A stretch of DNA of 64,000 nt from CAZNLH01 sp964573995 (lineage in GTDB: Bacteria > Gemmatimonadota > CAZMKB01 > CAZNLH01). The position numbers and the translations under genes were made by a program. Below the pieces are notes generated by a model. It did no database searches, was not told the origin of the DNA, and was given only the letters and a program-made list of their open reading frames with translations. The DNA lies in the NCBI GenBank assembly GCA_964573995.1, contig CAZNLH010000006.1:32198-96197 (forward strand), in the 5' to 3' direction. Numbering within the stretch: position 1 is the stretch's first letter; each line of letters opens with the position of its first letter. This document shows, one piece after another, positions 15,915 through 24,217 of this stretch.

Positions 15915-17975
15915 CTATTTCATCAATAACATCCGCTTCGTTTCAACCCCGTTCCCTACGACAAGGCGATACAGGTAAATCCCGGAGGCCGTAAGCCTCC
16001 CCATATCATCCCGCCCGTTCCAAGCCACCTGATGCCTCCCCGATGTCGCGGGGCCTACCTCCAAGTCCCTGATCTCGCGACCCCTGACATCATAGACGGT
16101 CAGGCTCATGTCATCACCGCTGAGTCCTTCAGGAATGTCATAGACGATTGTGGTGGATGGATTAAAGGGATTAGGGTAATTCTGATGAAGTGCGAGGGAG
16201 CGGGGAAGGATTGCCCCACCATCTCCGCCGATACCCCCTGAAGGCACCATCTGCACATGTTTCAGCACCCAGTTGTATTTATCGAGATCCACCTGCTGCG
16301 GATTCTCGGGGATGGTAAAAGCGAAGTCCTGGCTCCCGAGGCTGTCAATCACCGTGAAGGTCGACTCTCCCGAGGCGGTAGTGACCTGCAGGTCAAGCGG
16401 CATCCGGAATACAGGCGCATTCTGCTGTATCTGGTCGATGTGAACCGTCAACTGATAATTACCACCCGAAGAGTCTGCGACCCACCAGTATTGATAATAC
16501 GGACGATTAACACCGTAGACCCATTCCTGGAAAAACCAGTCGAGGTCCATGCCCGAGGTGGTCTCCATCACGTTTTGAAAATCGGCGGTAGTCGCCGTTC
16601 CGTATTGGAAACTGGGGTCATGGCCATAGTTCCAGAAACCCTGGAAGAAGGTCGAATCACTGATGACATGCCGGAGCATGTGCAGGACCCAACCCCCTTT
16701 ATCATATACAGTCGTGTTGAACAACTGGCTGGGATCATAAACGGGTCCCTGGAAATTACCTCCATAGAAGTAATCATCCATGTCTATCATATAATTCCTG
16801 TACGCCGTGAATCCCCCCAGGTGCTCGGCCCAGAGCGCCTCGCAATAGGAAGCGAACCCCTCGTTGAGCCAGAGATCCTCCCATGTCTCGCAGGTGATCA
16901 TGTCTCCCCACCACTGGTGCGAGAGTTCGTGGGCAATCACCATGTCGAAGTAGTGGTCGCCCGTGATCAACCAACTCCCGTAACTTGTGTTGGTCTGGTG
17001 TTCCATCGCTCCACCCCACGGAAACTCGGAGTGGCCGTATTTCTCCGTGACAAAGGGGTACTCCCCGAACGTCTCCGCATCGAATGCGATCATAGAAGGT
17101 GTGACAGCGAAGTCCACCAGGGCATCGTTGTAATCCTCAGGGTAGACGTAATGAGTGACAGGCATGGAATCGCCCCCCGCCGTCACGTACCAGTTCGTAA
17201 AGGACTGGTAATCGGTGATGGCCAGAGAGATCAGGTAAGTCGTAATGGGGTAGTGTTCCTTCCAGTGGAAGGTCTTGGTGCCGTCACCGTTGTCGACGGT
17301 GCTCTCCAAGACACCCTCCGAAGTCGCAGTGAACTGGTCGTTGACGGTCAGGTAGACGTCCGCGCTGTCCGCCTTGTCGGAGGGATCGTCGTTGCACGGC
17401 CACCAGGTTCGTGCACCGTCCGGTTCGCTCAAACTCCAGATCATCGGCGTGCCGCCATCGTGGGTGTCGAAGCCGAAAGAGCCGAACCCCGTGGACTGTG
17501 GTGTCCCGGAATAGAAGAACCTCAGGAGGAAGGAATCCCCCTGGTTCACCGGCGCGGGAAGGGTCGATGTGACGATATCATTGCTGTGGGTGAAACTCAG
17601 GCTCTGTCCAGAAGATTTTACGGAATCGACCTGCATATTATTGTAGAGATCGACATCGACAGAGGACAGGCCGTTTACCCGGCTCTTCGCTATCATGAAG
17701 ACCTCGCCTCCGACCGTCTCCTGCACTTCGTCAACAGTGAGATCAAGGCGATAGTAAGTGACATCATAATCCCGCTGGGAAAACGGATAGGCAGTAAGGT
17801 GATTCAGCCGTGATGGAGGTATCCTCTCCGACTTGATGATCGCCGACCTCACCTCTCTAAAAGACGCGCGATCGGCTGAAGGCTTCTGATCCCCCCTCGA
17901 GTCCCCGGCGAACGCGAGGGATATCAGTAGGGATAAGCATACAGGTATAAAATAACGGGTAAGACTTGTTCTCAT
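15915..17975 (-). CDS. Secreted M1 family zinc aminopeptidase with FlgD-like C-terminal sorting domain
   Basis: The 686-residue protein has a signal peptide (LTRYFIPVCLSLLISLAFA), the M1 N-terminal beta-domain, a GAMEH motif at 322-326 (the GAMEN exopeptidase motif with His for Asn), and the zinc site HELSHQWWGD at 349 with the third ligand Glu372. The C-terminal 90 residues (from YPNPFNP at about 600) form the FlgD/T9SS-type beta-sandwich ending TKRMLLMK. It would be exported, probably through the T9SS encoded nearby, and cleave peptides outside the cell. A longer frame exists to 18056, but the ATG at 17975 has GGAGG seven bases upstream and directly precedes the signal peptide. Confidence 0.92.
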   Translation of the reverse strand: MRTSLTRYFIPVCLSLLISLAFAGDSRGDQKPSADRASFREVRSAIIKSERIPPSRLNHLTAYPFSQRDYDVTYYRLDLTVDEVQETVGGEVFMIAKSRVNGLSSVDVDLYNNMQVDSVKSSGQSLSFTHSNDIVTSTLPAPVNQGDSFLLRFFYSGTPQSTGFGSFGFDTHDGGTPMIWSLSEPDGARTWWPCNDDPSDKADSADVYLTVNDQFTATSEGVLESTVDNGDGTKTFHWKEHYPITTYLISLAITDYQSFTNWYVTAGGDSMPVTHYVYPEDYNDALVDFAVTPSMIAFDAETFGEYPFVTEKYGHSEFPWGGAMEHQTNTSYGSWLITGDHYFDMVIAHELSHQWWGDMITCETWEDLWLNEGFASYCEALWAEHLGGFTAYRNYMIDMDDYFYGGNFQGPVYDPSQLFNTTVYDKGGWVLHMLRHVISDSTFFQGFWNYGHDPSFQYGTATTADFQNVMETTSGMDLDWFFQEWVYGVNRPYYQYWWVADSSGGNYQLTVHIDQIQQNAPVFRMPLDLQVTTASGESTFTVIDSLGSQDFAFTIPENPQQVDLDKYNWVLKHVQMVPSGGIGGDGGAILPRSLALHQNYPNPFNPSTTIVYDIPEGLSGDDMSLTVYDVRGREIRDLEVGPATSGRHQVAWNGRDDMGRLTASGIYLYRLVVGNGVETKRMLLMK

Positions 17976-18068
17976 TTTCCGCCTCCGACGGGTTGATTCT
18001 TGGTGATGAAGACCTCTATTCCCCTGGAAATCAGGCCGCAAACGGCCCTTTCTCACTCGACATGGAGC

Positions 18069-18097
18069 AAACTAATATCTCCAACTCTTCCTGTCAA
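18069..18097 (-). promoter_or_regulatory. Likely promoter of the M1 peptidase gene
   Basis: TTGACA (18092-18097) and TAGTTT (18069-18074) lie 17 bases apart on the minus strand, about 95 bases before the start codon. This is in the roughly 300-bp gap between the divergent M1 and DUF599 genes. No clear promoter was found for the plus-strand gene. Confidence 0.5.
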
Positions 18098-18277
18098 GGC
18101 CGACTTACAGCCTCCGTTTCCATGGGGTGTTATGATCAAGGGAACCCGGGATATCACCGTCAACCTTGTTTCCATGGCGGTGCCCACCTATTTTCAGTCA
18201 ATGGAATAGCACTGCCGCTCAAGAATGACTATCCGACTCGCCTTGTCCACTCAACGTCTTCAAGGAGGAGATGAAAA

Positions 18278-18958
18278 ATGACGCTTGCCGATTACCATGT
18301 TCACATCTACGACCTGACCGCCCTGGTAGTCTTTCTTATCGTCTCCGTAGGGTATCACAAGTATTACCTCTTCCTGTCATCGAGATATCCCAGAAAGACG
18401 ATGAAGGGGAGGTTGTCCTTCTACCGCAGGAACTGGATAGCGAGGATCCTCAAGGACCAAAACGAGATACTGGCCGTCCAATCGCTAAGGAACTTGTCGA
18501 TGGTCACGGTCTTTCTCGCATCGACATCGTTGATCTTCCTTGGAACGGCCCTGAACTTCTTCTATGACATCGAGAAGGGAGGACCTGTCATCGGGATGGC
18601 TAACACCTTGCAAGGCACTGAGGGGTTTACCTACCACCTGAAGGTCTTGCTCCTGCTACTGACAATTTCGGTGGCGTTCTTCAATTTCCTGAAGTCTTTG
18701 AGGGAACTCAACTACCTGACCATACTGATGAACACTTCTGGGGCCGTCATTAAACGGATGGAAGGAATGGAAGCGGAGGACTTCCTGGTGAACTTGCTGA
18801 ATGGGGCCGTGATACGTTATACCCTGGGGGTTCGATGTTATTACTATGCTCTGGTCATTCTCCTCTGGTTTTTCAGTACGTCAATCTTCCTCGCCGGCTC
18901 CATCCTCATGACCTTGTCCCTCATCATCTACAATGACTTCAAGGTATACAAGGTGTAA
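18278..18958 (+). CDS. DUF599 family integral membrane protein
   Basis: The 226-residue protein has about four membrane helices (residues roughly 10-30, 68-90, 117-137, 185-215) and the start YDLTALVVFLIVSVGYHKYY with a conserved Tyr-His-rich cytoplasmic stretch, as in DUF599 proteins. The function of the family is unknown. The ATG at 18278 has GGAGGAG ten bases upstream; an ATG at 18271 is out of frame. It is one of few plus-strand genes here and converges with the acyl carrier protein gene. Confidence 0.75.
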   Translation: MTLADYHVHIYDLTALVVFLIVSVGYHKYYLFLSSRYPRKTMKGRLSFYRRNWIARILKDQNEILAVQSLRNLSMVTVFLASTSLIFLGTALNFFYDIEKGGPVIGMANTLQGTEGFTYHLKVLLLLLTISVAFFNFLKSLRELNYLTILMNTSGAVIKRMEGMEAEDFLVNLLNGAVIRYTLGVRCYYYALVILLWFFSTSIFLAGSILMTLSLIIYNDFKVYKV

Positions 18959-19027
18959 CCGGCCCCTCCAGCAACCGCACAAGCACGGGTTGCCAGGGAT
19001 CGGGCACCAGGGGAAGTAAGGGCCCGA

Positions 19028-19276
19028 TTATTCGATCTTCTTCTTGATCCGGTCGACGATCTCGTTGAAGACCTGGTATTCCTCCACCTCGTCGTCCGAT
19101 ATCTCAATATCGAACTCATCCTCGATGGCAAAGAGGAGGTCCACCATATCGGCCGAATCGACGCCCAGGTCATCGGCCAGGGAACTGTTGTCCCTTATCT
19201 GCGACTCATCGACCTTCAATTCCTTGACGAGCACTCTCTTCAGTCGTTCCTCAACGGTGCCGGTATCTTCACCCAT
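19028..19276 (-). CDS. Acyl carrier protein
   Basis: The 82-residue acidic protein has the phosphopantetheine site GVDSADMVDLL with Ser41 and the helix II/III pattern EDEFDIEISDDEVEEYQ. It carries acyl chains as thioesters. It follows the two ketosynthase genes, the reverse of the common acpP-fabF order, and the site reads DSAD rather than the DSLD of most AcpP. It is therefore not certain whether this is the housekeeping ACP or one dedicated to the ketosynthase pair. The ribosome site GGAGG is good. Confidence 0.9.
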   Translation of the reverse strand: MGEDTGTVEERLKRVLVKELKVDESQIRDNSSLADDLGVDSADMVDLLFAIEDEFDIEISDDEVEEYQVFNEIVDRIKKKIE

Positions 19277-19304
19277 CTCTTTCTATCCTCCTTTCAGCAG
19301 GACC

Positions 19305-20540
19305 TCAATCACGCTCATCGAGTCTTCTCAGCAATATGCAACTGTTGTTTCCCCCAAATCCAAACGAGTTCGACAACGCAATCCCGACCTCATGCCTCCG
19401 GGGCTTGTTCGGGACATAGTCGAGGTCGCACCTCGGATCACGCTCTTCCTGGTTTATGGTTGGCGGCACGATCCCGTGCTCCATGGCCAGGAGGGTGGCG
19501 ATCAGTTCTATGGCCCCCGCGGCTCCGATCGTGTGGCCTATCATGGATTTAATGGAACTTATGGGTACGCTGTACGCCCTTTCACCGAATATCGTCTTGA
19601 CGGCTCGTGTCTCCCCGATATCGTTGGCCTCGGTAGATGTTCCATGCGCATTGATATAATCTACGTCATCCGTACCCACACCCGCATCCTCCAGCGCGAG
19701 GGCCATTGCCCGGGAAATCTGCACCCTCTTCGGAGAGGGCATCGTCATGTGGTAGGCGTCGCACGTGGCTCCGTACCCCGCCACCTCTCCATATATCCTC
19801 GCGCCTCTTTCCCTTGCACTCGCCTCCCTTTCGAGGACCAAGATCCCTGATCCTTCCCCAAGGACGAACCCGTCCCGCTTCAGGTCAAAGGGACGACTGG
19901 ACCGCTCCGGGTCGTCGTTCCGCTTCGACATGATGCGAAGGGCGCAGAAAGAAGCGACGGCCAGGGGGAAGATAGGCGCCTCAGTCCCGCCGGTGATCAT
20001 GACGTCTACTTTGCCGAGGCGGATGAGGTCTCGTGCCTGTCCAACGGCCTGGTTTCCCGCCGAACATGCCGTGGCCACGCACATATTGGGTCCCGACACG
20101 GAGAATTCCTCTGACAGTAGATTCGGCAGCAGGTTGGGGACGTCCGGGAGGGCCTTCTTGTCGAGATACCTTCCCTTGGAGATCGAGGTCCTCTCGTCGA
20201 CCAGTCCGATGACCTCTCCGCCCACACCCACGGATATTCCCACTCGCTCCGGCGGTATATCGGAGAGGTCGAGGTGGGCGTCCTTCAAGGCCATGCGTGT
20301 CGCCGCAATGCCGAGTTGATTCCAGCGAGTGCACTTCCGAACCGTCTCCCGAGACATGTAGTCCGTGGGGTTGAAGTCCCTGATCTCGGCCGCGATCTTC
20401 GTCGGATATCCAGAGGTATCAAACCGGCTGATTCTCTTGATTCCCGACCTTCCTTCCATCATGGCGTCCCAGAACCCCTCGAGGCCTATACCTATTGATG
20501 TTATGACGCCCATGCCGGTTACCACGATCTTCTCATTCAT
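19305..20540 (-). CDS. Beta-ketoacyl-ACP synthase II-like (active ketosynthase)
   Basis: The 411-residue protein is a full KAS with the complete Cys-His-His triad: Cys159 in ATACSAGNQ, His299 in NAHGTSTEAND, His336 in KSMIGHTIGAAG. It elongates acyl chains by decarboxylative condensation with malonyl-ACP. The start at 20540 lies five bases after the stop of the upstream ketosynthase gene and gives NEKIVVTGMGVITSIG; the frame extends upstream to 20597 inside that gene. It is closest to FabF in motif spelling, but its pairing with a catalytically dead partner resembles KS-alpha of type II polyketide systems, so no symbol is assigned. Confidence 0.88.
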   Translation of the reverse strand: MNEKIVVTGMGVITSIGIGLEGFWDAMMEGRSGIKRISRFDTSGYPTKIAAEIRDFNPTDYMSRETVRKCTRWNQLGIAATRMALKDAHLDLSDIPPERVGISVGVGGEVIGLVDERTSISKGRYLDKKALPDVPNLLPNLLSEEFSVSGPNMCVATACSAGNQAVGQARDLIRLGKVDVMITGGTEAPIFPLAVASFCALRIMSKRNDDPERSSRPFDLKRDGFVLGEGSGILVLEREASARERGARIYGEVAGYGATCDAYHMTMPSPKRVQISRAMALALEDAGVGTDDVDYINAHGTSTEANDIGETRAVKTIFGERAYSVPISSIKSMIGHTIGAAGAIELIATLLAMEHGIVPPTINQEERDPRCDLDYVPNKPRRHEVGIALSNSFGFGGNNSCILLRRLDERD

Positions 20541-20544
20541 CTGC

Positions 20545-21789
20545 TCATTCCTTAAATGCCCCCAGTACAACGGAGGAATAATTTCCGTCGATACCAAAGG
20601 AGTTGCTTATCACCAGGTCGATATCCGCCTCCCTTGGTTTGTCGGGGACGTAATCGAGATCACAAGCCTCGTCCGGATTCTCCAGGTTGATGGTCGGTGG
20701 GATGATACCGTTCTTTATCGCAAGCGCGCATGAGGCCACTCCGAACGCCTCGCTCGCAGATATCGCGTAGCCCGTCACTCCCTTGACGGAACTGACCGGG
20801 ACCCGGTCGGCCGAAGTCCCGAACACCTTGCGGATCGCCATGGTCTCGGCGACGTCATCCCCCCGGGTGGAAAGGCCGCTCGCACAGATATACCCGACCA
20901 TTTCGGGCGATAAACCGGCCTCCATTATCGCACCGGTCATCGTCTTGGCCATATCGTCCGTCCTCAGCCCCTTCTCGTGGATCCTGTGCCTGTCATAATG
21001 GACGCTCCCGCCGCGCAACTCCGCATAGACAGGCACACCCCTCGATCGGGCGCTCTCCAAGCGTTCAATTACCAGGACGCATGCCCCCTCGGAGGCCACG
21101 AATCCATCCCGCCGTATATCGAACGGAGAGGAGATCCCATGCGGCTCATTGCGCCGTCCTGACATCTCTCCCAGGTCCATCATCTCCTGGAGCACTAGCG
21201 GCAGCACGGGTGCCTCGGCCCCCCCGACCAGCACGGCGCGCATGCGGCCGAGTTTCAAGGCGTTGAAGGCCTGGACCAAGGCATATGAACCTGAGGCATA
21301 GCCCACTGAAAAGGCCAGGTTCGGCCCCTTCAGGCCGAGATAAATTGCCACTTCTCCCGATGCTGCGTTGGTTATATTGTTCTGCATCAATCGCGGATGA
21401 ACACGCCTGGCGCCCCCGCGGTAGAGAGCGGCGTTCTGCTTGTCTATGCTCTTTCTGCCACTGTACCCGGACCCTATGTATACACCTACCTCCTCGGACA
21501 TAGCGGGTATATCGAGGCCGGAGTCTTCGAGCGCTTCCTTTGCCGCGACCATTGCAAGGGCCGCGAATCTATCTACCTTGTCCACCTTTTCTTCCGGAAG
21601 GAGCGCGAAGAGTTCATCGTCGGAGACTTCACCCGCCACGCCAACCGGGAAGGATGAGGCATCGAACGACCTTATGGCCTCTATGCCCGAGATACCCTCG
21701 AGGCAAGCGCTCCAGGCCGCATCCTTGCCTATACTGCCCGGCATAACGGCGCCTATTCCTGTTATCACTACACGCTGATCCTTTTTCAT
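20545..21789 (-). CDS. Ketosynthase homologue lacking all catalytic residues (chain-length-factor-like)
   Basis: The 414-residue protein aligns end to end with KAS II (VVITGIGAVMPGSIG at the start, VISNSFGIDGNYSSVVLG at the end) but has lost the whole triad. The nucleophile position reads SVGYASG (Tyr164 for Cys), the first His position reads CASGLST (Ser304), and the second reads VTGYAIS (Tyr341). Classical chain-length factors have Gln at the Cys position, so this is a different solution. It would act as a non-catalytic partner of the active ketosynthase that follows within five bases. The reading frame is intact and the rest of the fold is conserved, so it is not a decaying pseudogene. The substrate is unknown. 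Confidence 0.85.
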   Translation of the reverse strand: MKKDQRVVITGIGAVMPGSIGKDAAWSACLEGISGIEAIRSFDASSFPVGVAGEVSDDELFALLPEEKVDKVDRFAALAMVAAKEALEDSGLDIPAMSEEVGVYIGSGYSGRKSIDKQNAALYRGGARRVHPRLMQNNITNAASGEVAIYLGLKGPNLAFSVGYASGSYALVQAFNALKLGRMRAVLVGGAEAPVLPLVLQEMMDLGEMSGRRNEPHGISSPFDIRRDGFVASEGACVLVIERLESARSRGVPVYAELRGGSVHYDRHRIHEKGLRTDDMAKTMTGAIMEAGLSPEMVGYICASGLSTRGDDVAETMAIRKVFGTSADRVPVSSVKGVTGYAISASEAFGVASCALAIKNGIIPPTINLENPDEACDLDYVPDKPREADIDLVISNSFGIDGNYSSVVLGAFKE

Positions 21790-21877
21790 CTTATCCCAAT
21801 TCTCCGCCGAGTATCTCCTCTAAGTTCCATTAACGGATCGAGTTATACAAAATAGCAAGAAGAGTGCCATCCCTGTC

Positions 21878-22978
21878 CTACCAACTGAAGAGATCTGTGT
21901 CCCCCAGGCTTAGATACCATTCATCGAGGTTCCCCAGCACAGACTCATCGATGACGTCGTCCAGGACCTCGAAATTGATCAGGGGGGAAATCGGCCACTT
22001 CTCGAAGCCCAGTTCCACCAGACAGTGGTGCAATTGAGTATGAGGCAACGCACCACAGCGGATCGATCTCACTCCATTCCTTAGGAGCCTCAGGAGTCCA
22101 TCGCTCAGGAGGAGCCGTACTTCCAAGTCCTCTTTACCGCAAAAAAAATCGAATATCACGCCGCTTGTTCGTCCTCCCTCCTCCAGTGTGGTATACACCA
22201 TATACCCCTTTAGAACATGACCCTTGAAGAGGCCCAGGAGCGTGAAATCGGCCATTGGATTGTCCATGTACCGCCACTTCAGGTAGCGCGAGGACCGACG
22301 AGTTATTACCGGGTAAGCGCTGGAAATATTTTCCCATAACGTGTCGAATCTGTCATCGAAGTCACTCAACTCTTTGACCTCGTAACCAACGCCTTTCAAT
22401 CGATCTCTCTTGATCCAACTCTTCGCCAGCAGGTAATGCCGGAAGCGGCCCATCAACGACGTTATCCTTTCAAACAGGCCCCTGAAGACCCGATAATTGA
22501 TGGGTGACTGCTTGTAATAACAGATACCAAGTATCGGTAACTCTCCGAGGATATGGTAATCCATGTAACGGACACCAACCTTTGCGTGTTCCCTCGTTGG
22601 AAAACCGAACCCGAACTTGATCCCGCTCTGAATGGTCCGGGGCTGGAGGAACCTCTTTAATTCCTTGATTATCCACCTTCCACGATAATCCGGATGGATT
22701 GAAATCTCGACCAGTTGAACGGCCAGGGCCTGCATATCCTTCACCTTGAATTCCATCACGAGAAGGGGATACATACCGACTATCCCACCCTCCTCCGTCA
22801 CTGCGACGCTGATCAGGATAAGGTCGACCAACGGGTTGTCCCTGAACTTCCAATACCAACCTTCAATGGGCCTTTCAATGTGAAATATCGACTGGAAGAG
22901 TGCGTTCAGTTGTTCCTCATCCCCGGGCCGATAGTGCCGTATCTCAACTCCGTTCCTTAACTTCACAGACTCGCTCAT
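21878..22978 (-). CDS. GNAT-fold acyltransferase, two-domain
   Basis: The 366-residue protein begins with a GNAT-like module (VEIRHYRPGDEEQLNALF, then GMYPLLVMEFKV and VEISIHPDYRGRWIIKELKRF, the acyl-CoA binding region). A second half repeats a GNAT-like topology, with KWRYMDNPMADFTLLGLFKG. It resembles proteins annotated as Acetyltransf_9 or FemAB-like. The substrate cannot be told. It is the first gene of the unit acetyltransferase-KS-KS-ACP and has a strong promoter. The open frame extends to 23050; the ATG at 22978 (MSESVKLRNG) gives a normal N-terminus. Confidence 0.75.
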   Translation of the reverse strand: MSESVKLRNGVEIRHYRPGDEEQLNALFQSIFHIERPIEGWYWKFRDNPLVDLILISVAVTEEGGIVGMYPLLVMEFKVKDMQALAVQLVEISIHPDYRGRWIIKELKRFLQPRTIQSGIKFGFGFPTREHAKVGVRYMDYHILGELPILGICYYKQSPINYRVFRGLFERITSLMGRFRHYLLAKSWIKRDRLKGVGYEVKELSDFDDRFDTLWENISSAYPVITRRSSRYLKWRYMDNPMADFTLLGLFKGHVLKGYMVYTTLEEGGRTSGVIFDFFCGKEDLEVRLLLSDGLLRLLRNGVRSIRCGALPHTQLHHCLVELGFEKWPISPLINFEVLDDVIDESVLGNLDEWYLSLGDTDLFSW

Positions 22979-23059
22979 GACTCGACCGTGACCCCGTAAT
23001 TCCCGGTAAACCTCAGCGCAAGCGACGAATGACCGGCAAGTGGGAAACAAAGGAGAGAA

Positions 23060-23089
23060 ATTATATCACGCCCTGGCAATCCTTGTCAA
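23060..23089 (-). promoter_or_regulatory. Consensus promoter of the acyltransferase-ketosynthase-ACP unit
   Basis: TTGACA (23084-23089) and TATAAT (23060-23065) are both perfect hexamers with an 18-base spacer on the minus strand. The -35 overlaps the stop codon of the preceding gene. This separates the ketosynthase unit from the gene upstream. Confidence 0.75.
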
Positions 23090-24081
23090 GGTTCCTGCGT
23101 GGTCGCCGAGGATCCTCCCTCCGCAATTGAAGGCCTAAGCGGCGGCTCGACAGGCACAAGGTCTTTCTCATTTTCCCACCTCAGGGCCTCTTCCTTGGAG
23201 CCCACAAGGTAGACCGAAAGGACGTAGCCCTTTCGTCCGGATTCACCGTAGAGCACCTCGGTCCATCCATCACCCAGGGGCCTTGCATGCTCGATGTAGG
23301 TGCCTATGCCGAGAACCGCAATGATCGGCGAATAGACCGTCTGCTTCTCGAAGACGTAAGTGCCGTTCAGCGTGACGTACCGGCCCTCGTAAGTTACCTT
23401 ACCGGGCTCCCCCGCAGTGGCCGGCTTGCTGCCCCCGGTCCTCCCCAGTCCCACCCTCCTCTTACCCCCCACTTCCATTCGATCGAATGAACGGCTCCAC
23501 ATCGACAAGTCCTTCTTGGGGACCTTCTCCCACCTGAATACGTGTTTGATCCGAAACTCCACCTTCGTGATATCATCAGGGACCAGTTTGCCACCCTTAT
23601 CCCTCGAAGTAAACTCGACCGCTATCGGGGTCGTGTCACCTATATCCACGTGGCGTACGAGGGAAAAATTGGCCACATGACCGCCGTAAAAGAGACGCAG
23701 CGTCTCCCCCTTCTTTATCCGGTAATGCTCCTTCTTCTGAAATCCCCTGTAACCGCTCTCAAAGGGAAACTTCAAAGTAGGCACGAGTACCGCCTCGACT
23801 TTCATTCCCCTATCTGTCCACCTCTCTTCCCTCAAATAGAGAGCGATCAGGGCCTCACCCTTCTTGGCCAGCCCGAGAAAGACACTGCTGTTCTTAAAGG
23901 TCTTCCATGGAACAGGAGGACCATATACCTCCTGGGCCTCGATCCGAATCGCCGGGATTAGCAACGACCCGATAATGAGCAAAGGAAGGACCACGTGGCC
24001 CCATTTCCAGTCGTATTCATTTATGCAATAATCGCCTCCTGCCACGTTGATTGAGCGATTTCCGTGCATAATATTATCCAT
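23086..24081 (-). CDS. Exported protein with C-terminal bacterial SH3-like domain
   Basis: After a hydrophobic signal region (VVLPLLIIGSLLIPAIRIEAQ) the protein has a beta-rich domain of unknown type. It ends in an SH3-like module (IAVLGIGTYIEHARPLGDGWTEVLYGESGRKGYV split over about 55 residues) and a proline-rich tail. SH3-type domains of this kind often bind cell wall or other proteins; nothing more specific can be said. The start is uncertain: the frame is open to 24171, ATGs at 24081 and 24069 lack a ribosome site, and a good AGGAGG at 24035-24040 precedes only an out-of-frame ATG. About 332 residues with the start chosen here. Confidence 0.6.
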   Translation of the reverse strand: MDNIMHGNRSINVAGGDYCINEYDWKWGHVVLPLLIIGSLLIPAIRIEAQEVYGPPVPWKTFKNSSVFLGLAKKGEALIALYLREERWTDRGMKVEAVLVPTLKFPFESGYRGFQKKEHYRIKKGETLRLFYGGHVANFSLVRHVDIGDTTPIAVEFTSRDKGGKLVPDDITKVEFRIKHVFRWEKVPKKDLSMWSRSFDRMEVGGKRRVGLGRTGGSKPATAGEPGKVTYEGRYVTLNGTYVFEKQTVYSPIIAVLGIGTYIEHARPLGDGWTEVLYGESGRKGYVLSVYLVGSKEEALRWENEKDLVPVEPPLRPSIAEGGSSATTQEP

Positions 24082-24217
24082 CGGATAGCAGAACATCCGT
24101 TCCGTTCGCCAAGGGAACCTTACCTGTTTGAACACCTGATACGCCTGCGCAACCAGTGGTCGGTGAAACATTTGTAATATGTTGGCAACCCCACATCCCC
24201 CTGTTCTCTCTTGGCAC

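Noticed and set aside
16257..17813. A 518-codon plus-strand open frame opposite the M1 peptidase.
   Set aside because: It is antisense to a gene with clear zinc motifs, has no family features and reflects codon bias.
22138..22150. A run of eight As that could be a terminator U-tract or slippage site in the GNAT gene.
   Set aside because: It is in frame as Phe-Phe codons, has no stem next to it, and the gene continues normally.
24018..24040. AGGAGG followed by an ATG within the SH3-protein signal region.
   Set aside because: The ATG is out of frame and its frame ends after about 20 codons; kept only as a note on the uncertain start.
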